Source: Chitinophagaceae bacterium (GTDB lineage: Bacteria; Bacteroidota; Bacteroidia; Chitinophagales; Chitinophagaceae). Taken from it: 33,379 bases of DNA. The notes under the pieces were generated by a model. It was not told the origin of the DNA and did not search any database. It saw only the letters and a list, made by a program, of their open reading frames with translations. The first letter of the stretch is position 1; the number at the start of each line of letters is the position of its first letter. The DNA lies in NCBI GenBank assembly GCA_947481355.1, contig CANKGM010000002.1:1-33379 (forward strand), written 5' to 3'. Positions 16,206 to 24,537 of the stretch are shown one piece after another. The position numbers and the translations under genes are program-made.

Positions 16206-17363
16206 TCAATACGTACTACTTCCACCACCTAGATCAAATAATAAACTAAATCTTATGGTGTTGGAAAGAGGATTTCGTGTAACCCCAGATCCCGAAGGGA
16301 TTAGATATGAAAAATTTAAATTCAAATTATTATAACTAAATCCAGCACCCATGGACAAATATTGTCTATTTCCTTTTGTTTGGTCCTCATAAAAATAACC
16401 AGCACGTACAGAAAATTGCTCGTTATATGTAAACTCAGTTCCAAGTGAAAAGTAAAACTCTTTCAGCTCTTCCTTAAACCCTCCAGGAGCATCCCCAAAA
16501 GAGCTAAACCAACTTCCCACTACACCCTTACTTCTATAGGTAGCCAAACCCAAACTATCATCTAATGTTGGAGGAGTTGGCACCATCAACTTATGGATAT
16601 CTGCTCCAAATGATAACTTATTCACTTCATTGTTGACAATACTATACACTCCACCAATGGTCAAATTAGCAGGTATAAAATCTTTTTGAGTGGCATCGCT
16701 TGTATAACTAATGCGAGAACCTAGATTGGTCATAGCTAATCCTAGATTCAGACCACCGCCATCTTCTCCCATATTAGAATAAAAAAGTCCAATATCGCCT
16801 GCAACAGCAGTTCCGGCTTTATATGAAACACCATTTACTGCTTGGCCACCAGCCAAGTTAGAATTTATATAACGCAAGGCAACACCCAAACTCATTACAT
16901 CTGATAGTTTTCTTGAATACCCGGCATCCAAAGCCAATTCACGAGGTCTAAATGAATTTAAATCGTTTCCTAGGTTGTCTGTAAATTGAATATTACCCAA
17001 ACTGAAATAACGCAATGAGCCTGAAATAGCTTGTGCTTCATCGAGTTGATAATATCCCGCCAATGAAGTAAGGTAAACATCATTCAATCCCAAATCTTTT
17101 AACCACGGAGTGTATGTCATGCCAATACCAGAAGGCTTATTCGCAAACGCATACTTTGCTACATTATAAAATTGAGCATTGGCATCTGGCGAAGTTGCCA
17201 CACCCAAATCACCCATTCCACCCGCACGTGCATCAGGAGAAATTCTTAAAAATGGGACTGCTGTCGTAACTACATTTATTGTATTGTTCGCCTGTGAATA
17301 CGCCGTTTGGGCTGTAGCTAAGAAAAGTAGACCGGCTGCAAAACAAAAAAGATTTCTTTTCAT
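16206..17363 (-). CDS. porV: Type IX secretion outer-membrane protein PorV
   Basis: 385 residues. A signal peptide (about 1-24) precedes a FadL-like beta barrel. The PorV hallmark is clear near the N-terminus: VPFLRISPDARAGGMGDLGVA followed by SPDANAQFYNVAKYAF and MTYTPWLKDLGLNDVYL. The C-terminus ends in a membrane strand (TIRFSLLFDLGGG). PorV receives cargo from the SprA translocon and presents it to the sortase PorU, so the two act as one complex. The start lies 89 bases downstream of the porU stop on the same strand, consistent with a porU-porV operon ending at the terminator at 16151-16181. Confidence 0.95.
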   Translation of the reverse strand: MKRNLFCFAAGLLFLATAQTAYSQANNTINVVTTAVPFLRISPDARAGGMGDLGVATSPDANAQFYNVAKYAFANKPSGIGMTYTPWLKDLGLNDVYLTSLAGYYQLDEAQAISGSLRYFSLGNIQFTDNLGNDLNSFRPRELALDAGYSRKLSDVMSLGVALRYINSNLAGGQAVNGVSYKAGTAVAGDIGLFYSNMGEDGGGLNLGLAMTNLGSRISYTSDATQKDFIPANLTIGGVYSIVNNEVNKLSFGADIHKLMVPTPPTLDDSLGLATYRSKGVVGSWFSSFGDAPGGFKEELKEFYFSLGTEFTYNEQFSVRAGYFYEDQTKGNRQYLSMGAGFSYNNLNLNFSYLIPSGSGVTRNPLSNTIRFSLLFDLGGGSSTY

Positions 17364-17452
17364 ACATGTTTTTTGGAGGATAAACTTGGAATTAATGTTT
17401 GTAATCGCTTCGATATCAACCGGTTTGAATGTTAAAAATAAGGAAATTCCGG

Positions 17453-20400
17453 TTAACGAATGATGAGCTTCCGCACCTTCGAACTAGTTTTTCCGACCTC
17501 ATTTTTTACAAATAGCTTGTACACATAAATTCCAGGCAGTGGTTTTTTCCCTTGTTTGTCCTTACCATCCCAAACAATGTCCATAGAACGATATGAATCA
17601 ACATTTATTGTTTTATGAAGTGTATTCACCTCTATTCCATCTATCGTAAGGACTTGTATGTCAACATCTAATAAACCAACCAGCCCAGTTAGTTGAGCAG
17701 TAAATGTCGTCCCTTCGGTTATCGGATTTGGATAATTTGAGACCTTAATAATTTCTGTGTTTTGCAGCGGAACAACGTTGAAATCAATTTTACATAGGCC
17801 TGAATTATTGTAAATGTCCCAAGCCCTTATGTTCAATTCATGATGGCCCTCAGCTAATAGGGCTAATTTATACCGTATGGTGCCTTTCAGGAAGCCGTCA
17901 AATTCAGGCATAAAAAAATCATTCAATACATCGGTTGTAGTGAGCTGCTTATCAAGTGTGGCCGTTATATCATGACCAATTTCTATTCCTGAAATATTAA
18001 TATCAGATGAATCATAAAATTTTAGAATCAACAGGGGTGATTCATGAACAATTCCTCCATTGGTAAATTTTTCATTATCTAAATAACATTCTATTATTGG
18101 CCCAACAACATCAAATAAATTATTCGCAGCTTGTCCTCCTAATACAAATCGCTCATCAAAACCAGCAGCATCAATCACCCCATTTTGGGCATAATAACTG
18201 AGCTTCCCTTTCCCATATGATTTAGATGCATCACCTGGCAAAGTAATAGCAAACTGAAATCGTCCGTTTTCAGCGTTGACCTTACCAGTATATAAAATAT
18301 GCTGTTGATCTTCGAATGAAACAACATTGCTTTCTGGATCATTACCCAATGTATTCACCTTGGCGGATTTATCATATAAAGTTGGATACACTATGCCGTT
18401 AAAATTACTAGCTAAACTTCCATTAGGGTTTAGCACTTCTCCTGTAAAAATATGGCTGCTTAATGGACTAAGGGTATCTCTCCAATTTTCTATAGGCGTT
18501 CCATTGATAGTGGTTGTTTTAACCCTGTATTCTGGCAAGGCCAACCTCAATGCAGGGTCACCTAACAAAGTAAATTTCCGTGTATTGATATAGTCTCCTG
18601 ATGTTGAAATTGTATAATTTTTTGACGTTTTTAATGCTTCTCCTAAGGTTGGATATCTTCCATCTGCGTTTTGCCGAAGCAGATATTTTAGATAATTATT
18701 ATTAATGATTCGATTGCTCGAAGCAAAAACAAGCCTAGTTGTAGTGAGTAATCCAATGGCTCCAGAAGACCTGCCGATTAATAATTCTTCCCCAATAGAG
18801 AGTTGAGTAGGATCATCAAACGGAGCAAAGTCGCATGTTGCTGTAATGAATAGAGGCAGCTTCTTCTCATTTTGCCAACTACTAATCGTAGCCTTGTCCA
18901 AAATGGCTTCTTGAGCCAACCGAAGACTTCCTCCATGACCTGAGTAATTTACAATCACAGCACCAAGATTAATGGCGTGATTGATAGCATTATTCACTTC
19001 AGGATAACGATTGCCACCTGACCCGCTCTCCTGTGGAAATTCATCCAGGTAGATCTTATTGAGGTTAAGAACAGGTGCTTGCTCGTGTATTAATGCAGCA
19101 TGGTATTCAGCATCATTTAAATGTATATTAAAATCTTCATCATCTGCAATCACCGCCAACTTATTTCGCCACTGACCAAAAGATGCTGTATCATAATAAG
19201 CAATAATTTTATCAACAACAATGGTAGCTTGTTCGAGGGTTCTTGCGGGTATTCTTCCTATTTCAATATCCAATTGAGCCAAGGAAACTGAACTATTAAT
19301 ATTATCGTCGTCATCTAAAAAACCAAAGTAATCATCCGTCACATAACTTGTTAGTGGATCAAGCGATGACCAACTCTGATAAGAGGGGACATTATTTGTG
19401 ATTTCGGTAGCATACTCTCTTCTAAGATAGGATGCACTGCCTATAAACAGCAGGTAGTGGAGGGAATGACCACTTCGGTCGTACTGCATTTTTACAAAAT
19501 TTCTAATTGCAGTTGGGTCTGGCGCTCCAGATGAAAATTCATTATAAATTTCCTTTACATCAATTACATGTACTACCACACCATCTTTTTTCCGGTGAAA
19601 TGCCGCTAACCTTTCTGCTTGAGAAAGCATTGATGTTTGAGCAACAATAATCATTCCAGCAGATGGTAGTCCATGTAAATTTTGATTTTTTATTACCCCT
19701 TCCACCTGAGGAGTCATGGCGGTGAGAACATCAAAAGCAACATATTCTTTAAGCAAATCAGCATGAGCAGTAAAATAAGCTTCACTGGTACCTTGCACTA
19801 TTTGCATTGAATGAGGTTGATTTGGAATAGAGACATCCCAAACAGATAAATTTGAAACGGGGTTCTTAATTGAAAACTTGATAACGGCCAAAGATGCCAC
19901 TGATTTGGTATCCCTAAAATGCAGTTGACTTATCCCCTGCATATTTAGCGATTTTCTATAATCCAATTCAAACCAATTAAGCCATGCTTTTGCATTTACA
20001 CTACCAGGGGTAAAAGAATAACCAACATCAATTTGATTAGCATTAAACACTCCTATATTATCCACCTTACTCACTCTTGCAACCGGAGCACTTAGTCCTT
20101 CGGATAAGGGGTCTGTTATATGGCTAATCAGGACCTGGCCATTGATTGAAACTGCCATCCTATTTGGATTTACTGCACTAGTGCCAATCACTTCACTAAC
20201 TAATCTAATAGGCTGTGATGCGATAATGCCATTCGATGGAAACACAAAATGTCGCTCCATTAAACCTGATTCTGCATTAAAGTCTTCCCCATACCACTCC
20301 TTGCCACTTTTCAAAAAATTGATAGAATCTAGTTCATGGTGGATATGTTCATCAAATTGATCAACAACAAGAGAAGCTAAACCAATGGAGGAAGCTTGCT

Positions 20401-20860
20401 CAACATGGCTTCCATTTTCTTTGTTTTCTGTTATAAAGTAAAAAGATTTATCAGAATATGGGTTTTGGGTAAAAACAAACTGATTCTGTGTAGTATCGAA
20501 CCGCCATATGTTAGGGCCAGTGGAATAAAAAAGAAAAAAATCATCCCCAGAAAAAAAACCATCCCCCCCATCATGTAAATCAATTTTACATTCAATTAAA
20601 TCATCATATATTGAATCTTTAACAGATTCAGGTAGCATTCCCCCTCCATTTCCAAACAATTTGATCGAATTTGACGCAATTTTAACTCCAAAACCTCCTT
20701 TTCCCATCATTTTCGCATCCACCTTATATACACCTGCTGACTGAATTGAAAGTTGAAGCCAGTGGCCAGTAGCCAATATCGAGCTTGAAGCATATTGCCT
20801 TTGAGCTGAAACATTCTGAAACAGTACCGCCAAGGCAACAATCAAATGCAATTTTTTCAT
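17453..20860 (-). CDS. porU: Type IX secretion system sortase PorU
   Basis: 1135 residues. A signal peptide (about 1-19, ending VSA) is followed by an all-beta N-terminal region (20-380), a gingipain-type peptidase C25 domain (about 400-760) and beta-sandwich domains. The catalytic pair is visible: H642 in VNYSGHGGS and C676 in ITATCDFAPFD. The last ~90 residues (NYPNPITEG...GIYVYKLFV...KLIIR) look like a FlgD-type or type IX sorting domain, a feature known for PorU, which keeps this tail. PorU cleaves sorting domains of secreted cargo at the cell surface and attaches them to lipopolysaccharide. It is divergent from gldJ and leads into porV. Confidence 0.95.
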   Translation of the reverse strand: MKKLHLIVALAVLFQNVSAQRQYASSSILATGHWLQLSIQSAGVYKVDAKMMGKGGFGVKIASNSIKLFGNGGGMLPESVKDSIYDDLIECKIDLHDGGDGFFSGDDFFLFYSTGPNIWRFDTTQNQFVFTQNPYSDKSFYFITENKENGSHVEQASSIGLASLVVDQFDEHIHHELDSINFLKSGKEWYGEDFNAESGLMERHFVFPSNGIIASQPIRLVSEVIGTSAVNPNRMAVSINGQVLISHITDPLSEGLSAPVARVSKVDNIGVFNANQIDVGYSFTPGSVNAKAWLNWFELDYRKSLNMQGISQLHFRDTKSVASLAVIKFSIKNPVSNLSVWDVSIPNQPHSMQIVQGTSEAYFTAHADLLKEYVAFDVLTAMTPQVEGVIKNQNLHGLPSAGMIIVAQTSMLSQAERLAAFHRKKDGVVVHVIDVKEIYNEFSSGAPDPTAIRNFVKMQYDRSGHSLHYLLFIGSASYLRREYATEITNNVPSYQSWSSLDPLTSYVTDDYFGFLDDDDNINSSVSLAQLDIEIGRIPARTLEQATIVVDKIIAYYDTASFGQWRNKLAVIADDEDFNIHLNDAEYHAALIHEQAPVLNLNKIYLDEFPQESGSGGNRYPEVNNAINHAINLGAVIVNYSGHGGSLRLAQEAILDKATISSWQNEKKLPLFITATCDFAPFDDPTQLSIGEELLIGRSSGAIGLLTTTRLVFASSNRIINNNYLKYLLRQNADGRYPTLGEALKTSKNYTISTSGDYINTRKFTLLGDPALRLALPEYRVKTTTINGTPIENWRDTLSPLSSHIFTGEVLNPNGSLASNFNGIVYPTLYDKSAKVNTLGNDPESNVVSFEDQQHILYTGKVNAENGRFQFAITLPGDASKSYGKGKLSYYAQNGVIDAAGFDERFVLGGQAANNLFDVVGPIIECYLDNEKFTNGGIVHESPLLILKFYDSSDINISGIEIGHDITATLDKQLTTTDVLNDFFMPEFDGFLKGTIRYKLALLAEGHHELNIRAWDIYNNSGLCKIDFNVVPLQNTEIIKVSNYPNPITEGTTFTAQLTGLVGLLDVDIQVLTIDGIEVNTLHKTINVDSYRSMDIVWDGKDKQGKKPLPGIYVYKLFVKNEVGKTSSKVRKLIIR

Positions 20861-20873
20861 AAAAAACCGTTAA

Positions 20874-20881
20874 CAAATTTA
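20874..20881 (-). promoter_or_regulatory. Putative -7 box of porU
   Basis: On the minus strand the octamer reads TAAATTTG, an exact match to TAnnTTTG, 13 bases before the porU ATG. The predicted leader is about 9 bases. No clear -33 TTTG is seen at the right distance. Confidence 0.4.
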
Positions 20882-20914
20882 GCATATAGTAAACATAATA
20901 ATTGCGATAAACCG

Positions 20915-20928
20915 TTGAATTGATTCAA
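20915..20928. promoter_or_regulatory. Palindrome in the porU/gldJ divergent region
   Basis: TTGAAT-TG-ATTCAA, two perfect 6-base arms with a 2-base centre, lies in the 163-base region between the divergent porU and gldJ starts. It could be an operator for a dimeric regulator of both units. AT-rich sequence makes a chance palindrome quite possible. Confidence 0.25.
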
Positions 20929-21023
20929 TTTAACACTTACATTTGTGTTGAACTTAGCTTATTGAAAGACAATATTCACAATAATTTTTCGTTTAGACAT
21001 TTTACCTTAACAAAGTCAAGTTT

Positions 21024-22565
21024 ATGAGGAATCTTTGGTATCTATCGATTTTTGCCCTTCTATTCAGTGCGTGTAAAGGAGGTATAATTCCTAAAAAGAA
21101 ATTTGAAAAATCCACAGCAACAGGATGGAATTATAACGATAAAAATGTAGGTGGGTTTTATAAATCACCCGTAAATGAGCAATCAACTGGTCCTGGCCTC
21201 TTATTTGTTCAAGGTGGCACCTTTTCTATGGGGGCAACTGAAGAAGATGTTATGGGCGATTGGAACAATGTGCCTCGAAGAGTTACCGTTTCCTCCTTTT
21301 ACATCGACAAAACAGAAGTAGCTAACATTCACTACAGAGAATACTTAAGTTGGATCGAAAGAACCTTTGATGATGAACAATATCAACGAGTTGTAGATGC
21401 AGCAAAGCCTGATACCTTGGTATGGAGAAGTGAATTATCCGCTAATGAACCATTGGTTGAATATTACTTTAGACATCCTTCCTATAACAACTACCCAGTT
21501 GTTGGAGTATCTTGGAGACAGGCAAGCGACTACTGCCTATGGAGAGGAAGTAGGGTGAACGAACTTTTACTGGTTAATAAAGGCTACGCAAATAACTCTC
21601 AGCTCAAAACAGTACAGGGACAGGGAGAGGAAAACTTCACTACTAAATCTTACCTTCTTGGAATATATGCACCTAAAGCAAGTAAGCCAAAGAACAATCC
21701 CTTAATGGATGAAAATGGCAAGCCTAGGAATTATGTAAAAATTGAAGATGGCCTTCTTTTACCAGATTATAGACTCCCTACTGAAGCGGAATGGGAATAT
21801 GCTGCATTGGGCTATATCAAACAAAATCCCAATGTAAAAGTTAAAGAAGGAAAACGTGGAGAAGAGCTCATCATGAATCGCCAAGTTTACACTTGGTCAA
21901 ATAATGTAAACGGACTTCGCGATAATAGATATGGAAGTTGGCAAGGCAAATACAATGCTAACTTCAAACGTGGCAATGGTGACTTTATGGGTATTTCTGG
22001 CGGATTAAACGATAATTCTGCTATTCCTGGACCAACAGATGCATTCATGCCAAATGGATTTGGCCTTTATAATATGGCTGGTAATGTAAATGAGTGGGTT
22101 GCTGACATCTACAGACCACTTTCTAGCTTAGATGTGGATGACCTTAATCCATATCGCGGAAATATTTTCAAGAAACTAGAAAAAGGTGCTGATGGTGAAA
22201 TTCAAAAAGATAGCCTTGGAAGAGTGAAATTAATCCCTGTTACTGACGAAGAATCCAAAAAGAGATTGAACTATCAAAAGGGCAATGTAATTGGATATAA
22301 AGATGGTGATGAACTTTCAATGGCCTCATACAATTCAGGATTAAGCACACTAATCAACGATAAAGCTCGTGTTATAAAAGGTGGAAGTTGGGATGATAGA
22401 GCTTATTGGCTAAGTCCAGGAGCGAGACGTTTCCTAGACGAAGATCAATCTAGCTCAACCGTTGGATTTAGGTGCGCAATGGATAGATTTGGTAGTCAGG
22501 AAGGAAATGGCTTCAAAAACGGAAATCATTTCAGCAACAGACGACAGAATACTAGAAAAAAATAA
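21024..22565 (+). CDS. gldJ: Gliding motility/type IX secretion lipoprotein GldJ
   Basis: 513 residues. A lipoprotein signal places the lipidated cysteine at 17 (FALLFSAC). A formylglycine-generating-enzyme-like fold (about 58-490) follows: FVQGGTFSMGATEEDV, FYIDKTEVANIHYREYL, PVVGVSWRQASDYCLWRG, DYRLPTEAEWEYAA, NMAGNVNEWVAD and VIKGGSWDDRAYWLSPGARRF. The order and the long insert between about 190 and 240 fit GldJ more than a true sulfatase modifier. GldJ is needed for stability of the GldK/PorK ring protein and hence for secretion and gliding. It is divergent from porU and upstream of murF, the arrangement I recall from Flavobacterium, which supports the call. Confidence 0.92.
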   Translation: MRNLWYLSIFALLFSACKGGIIPKKKFEKSTATGWNYNDKNVGGFYKSPVNEQSTGPGLLFVQGGTFSMGATEEDVMGDWNNVPRRVTVSSFYIDKTEVANIHYREYLSWIERTFDDEQYQRVVDAAKPDTLVWRSELSANEPLVEYYFRHPSYNNYPVVGVSWRQASDYCLWRGSRVNELLLVNKGYANNSQLKTVQGQGEENFTTKSYLLGIYAPKASKPKNNPLMDENGKPRNYVKIEDGLLLPDYRLPTEAEWEYAALGYIKQNPNVKVKEGKRGEELIMNRQVYTWSNNVNGLRDNRYGSWQGKYNANFKRGNGDFMGISGGLNDNSAIPGPTDAFMPNGFGLYNMAGNVNEWVADIYRPLSSLDVDDLNPYRGNIFKKLEKGADGEIQKDSLGRVKLIPVTDEESKKRLNYQKGNVIGYKDGDELSMASYNSGLSTLINDKARVIKGGSWDDRAYWLSPGARRFLDEDQSSSTVGFRCAMDRFGSQEGNGFKNGNHFSNRRQNTRKK

Positions 22566-22581
22566 AAAAGTTATAATCTTT

Positions 22582-22608
22582 AAAACTCCCAACTGGGAGT
22601 TTTTTTTT
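22582..22608 (+). terminator. Rho-independent terminator of gldJ
   Basis: AAAACTCCC (22582-22590), loop AACT, GGGAGTTTT (22595-22603), continuing into a T run to 22608. The 9-bp perfect stem lies 17 bases after the gldJ stop, so murF needs its own promoter. Confidence 0.9.
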
Positions 22609-22693
22609 GCGTATACTCAAATGGGGATTTGCATCGAAGCCCTTATTTAGTGTACAATTTTAGTGTTATACAAACCCTTACTCTTTTTCATGT

Positions 22694-22701
22694 TATCTTT
22701 G
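22694..22701 (+). promoter_or_regulatory. -7 promoter box immediately before murF
   Basis: TATCTTTG is an exact TAnnTTTG match and ends four bases before the murF ATG at 22706. Transcription would begin at or within about two bases of the start codon, giving a leaderless mRNA. The -33 position has no clear TTTG. Confidence 0.5.
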
Positions 22702-22705
22702 CACC

Positions 22706-23992
22706 ATGCAGATAGAACGGCTCTACCAAATCTTTCTGGATCATCCATACATTCAAACAGACACCAGAAAACTCGCTCCTGGAGAATTATTTTTTTGTTT
22801 GAAGGGACCAAACTTCAATGCTAATTCATTTACGCAACAAGCAATAGAGATGGGAGCTGCGGCAGTTATCGTGGATGAAGAAACAGGTGTAAAAAGCGAT
22901 AAAATCATAAAAGTAGCAGATTCACTTGCTTCATTGCAAGCATTAGCAAAACACCACAGATTGCAATTTAAAATTCCATTTATTGCTATAACCGGTAGTA
23001 ATGGTAAAACGACTACCAAAGAACTCATCCACGCTGTTTTATCTACTACCTACAAAACATATACGACTGCTGGAAACTTCAATAACCATATCGGGATACC
23101 ATTAACAATTTTGAAAATAAAAAAAGATGCTGAAATGGCCATTATCGAAATGGGCGCCAATCATCAAAAAGAAATAGAGGGCTATTGTGAAATAGCACTG
23201 CCAACACATGGACTAATAAATAATTGCGGCAAAGCACATCTAGATGGATTTGGCGGGGAAGAAGGTGTACGAAAAGGGAAAGGAGAATTATTTGTTTTTC
23301 TTGAAAAAAATAACGGAACTGGCTTTATAAATAGCGACCTAGATTACTTAGTGAATATGTCTAAAAACATAAAAACTAAAATCTTCTATGGTAATGCAGA
23401 AGGACAATTTAGAACCACCACATTATCTACTGACCCATGCTTAACAATTAGCATAAACAATAGTCAATGGGGCACTCACGAATTTCAAACACAATTGGTT
23501 GGAGCATACAATACCCCCAATGTTGAAGCAGCGATTTGTATTGGAAACGAATTCGGTGTTTCGATAGATAAAATAAAATCAGCTATAGAAAATTATATAC
23601 CAGACAATGCAAGATCTCAACTATTGATTAAAGGTGATAATAAAATCATCTTAGACGCTTACAATGCAAATCCAAGTAGCATGGAAGTAGCCATTGAAAA
23701 TTTTGCTGCACAAGATGTGGTAAAAAAACTTGTATGCTTAGGTGCCATGATGGAATTGGGAGAATATTCAGAAGCGGAACACACAAAACTAATCAATAAG
23801 TTAATTGAGGTGGGATTAACCAATGTTATATTAGTTGGCGGTGACTTCAAAAACATACAACACCCCTTTCATTTTTTTGAAGACTCAAACAAAGCTTCTG
23901 ATTGGGTAAGAAAAAACGAAACACATAATTCATTAATACTTATTAAAGGGTCGAGGTCAACACAAATGGAAAAGCTATTGACAGCCTTTTAA
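22706..23992 (+). CDS. murF: UDP-MurNAc-tripeptide--D-alanyl-D-alanine ligase MurF
   Basis: 428 residues, normal for MurF, the cytoplasmic enzyme that adds D-Ala-D-Ala to UDP-MurNAc-tripeptide in peptidoglycan synthesis. Three Mur-ligase domains are visible: an N-terminal substrate domain (TDTRKLAPGELFF, 18-30), the ATPase domain with AITGSNGKTTTKE (94-106) and NFNNHIGIPLTIL, and the C-terminal domain with ILDAYNANPSSMEVAIENF and LGAMMELGEYSE. The N-terminus matches family starts, so ATG 22706 is secure. It sits away from the usual mra cell-division cluster, next to gldJ. Confidence 0.95.
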   Translation: MQIERLYQIFLDHPYIQTDTRKLAPGELFFCLKGPNFNANSFTQQAIEMGAAAVIVDEETGVKSDKIIKVADSLASLQALAKHHRLQFKIPFIAITGSNGKTTTKELIHAVLSTTYKTYTTAGNFNNHIGIPLTILKIKKDAEMAIIEMGANHQKEIEGYCEIALPTHGLINNCGKAHLDGFGGEEGVRKGKGELFVFLEKNNGTGFINSDLDYLVNMSKNIKTKIFYGNAEGQFRTTTLSTDPCLTISINNSQWGTHEFQTQLVGAYNTPNVEAAICIGNEFGVSIDKIKSAIENYIPDNARSQLLIKGDNKIILDAYNANPSSMEVAIENFAAQDVVKKLVCLGAMMELGEYSEAEHTKLINKLIEVGLTNVILVGGDFKNIQHPFHFFEDSNKASDWVRKNETHNSLILIKGSRSTQMEKLLTAF

Positions 23993-24036
23993 TTTTTGCA
24001 TTATAAATCATATCACCTCCTTAACTTATCATACAT

Positions 24037-24486
24037 ATGGGCAACTTTAAAGAATCATATTTAGTTAGTGTATTATCGAATAAATGTCCACGATGCAGAA
24101 AAGGAAACATCTATGCGTCAAAAAGTGCTTACAAATTTGGGCAAATAGTCCTCATGAATAAAGAATGTCCTGTGTGCAACCAACCCACAGAAATTGAAGT
24201 AGGCTTTTACTATGGAACCGGATATGTTAGCTATGCCCTATCCGTTGGCTTTAGCGTTGCCACACTCATTGCCTGGTGGTTTACCATTGGCTTCTCATTA
24301 GACGATAACCGCTTTTTCTGGTGGATGGGCATCAATGCAGTAGTGATGTTAGCGATTCAACCACTATTCATGAGACTATCACGAACTCTCTGGTTGTCTT
24401 GGTTTGTATCCTACGACACAAAATGGGAGGAACATCCAATTGAAACTCCTGAACGAGTTATACCAGGTCAAGAAAACAATTGGTAA
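24037..24486 (+). CDS. DUF983 small membrane protein with zinc-ribbon-like start
   Basis: 149 residues. The N-terminus carries two CxxC pairs (NKCPRCRKG about 16-23, KECPVCNQP about 43-51), a likely zinc ribbon. Two hydrophobic segments follow (about 65-88 and 93-112), with the family's FYYGTGYVSYAL stretch between ribbon and first helix. This is DUF983, a Bacteroidota and alphaproteobacterial family of unknown role. The neighbours (murF upstream, a thioredoxin-type lipid-envelope protein downstream) do not fix its function. The 5' leader has an odd CACCTCCTTA at 24014-24023. Confidence 0.87.
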   Translation: MGNFKESYLVSVLSNKCPRCRKGNIYASKSAYKFGQIVLMNKECPVCNQPTEIEVGFYYGTGYVSYALSVGFSVATLIAWWFTIGFSLDDNRFFWWMGINAVVMLAIQPLFMRLSRTLWLSWFVSYDTKWEEHPIETPERVIPGQENNW

Positions 24487-24537
24487 AATAAAAATATCTT
24501 ACCTTTCAATCCATTTATAATTTTTCAAAAACAGCAC

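Noticed and set aside
17419..17456. AACCGG...CCGGTT inverted repeat between porU and porV as a terminator
   Set aside because: Arms are six bases with a loop of about 25 and no T tract; porU and porV are more likely cotranscribed.
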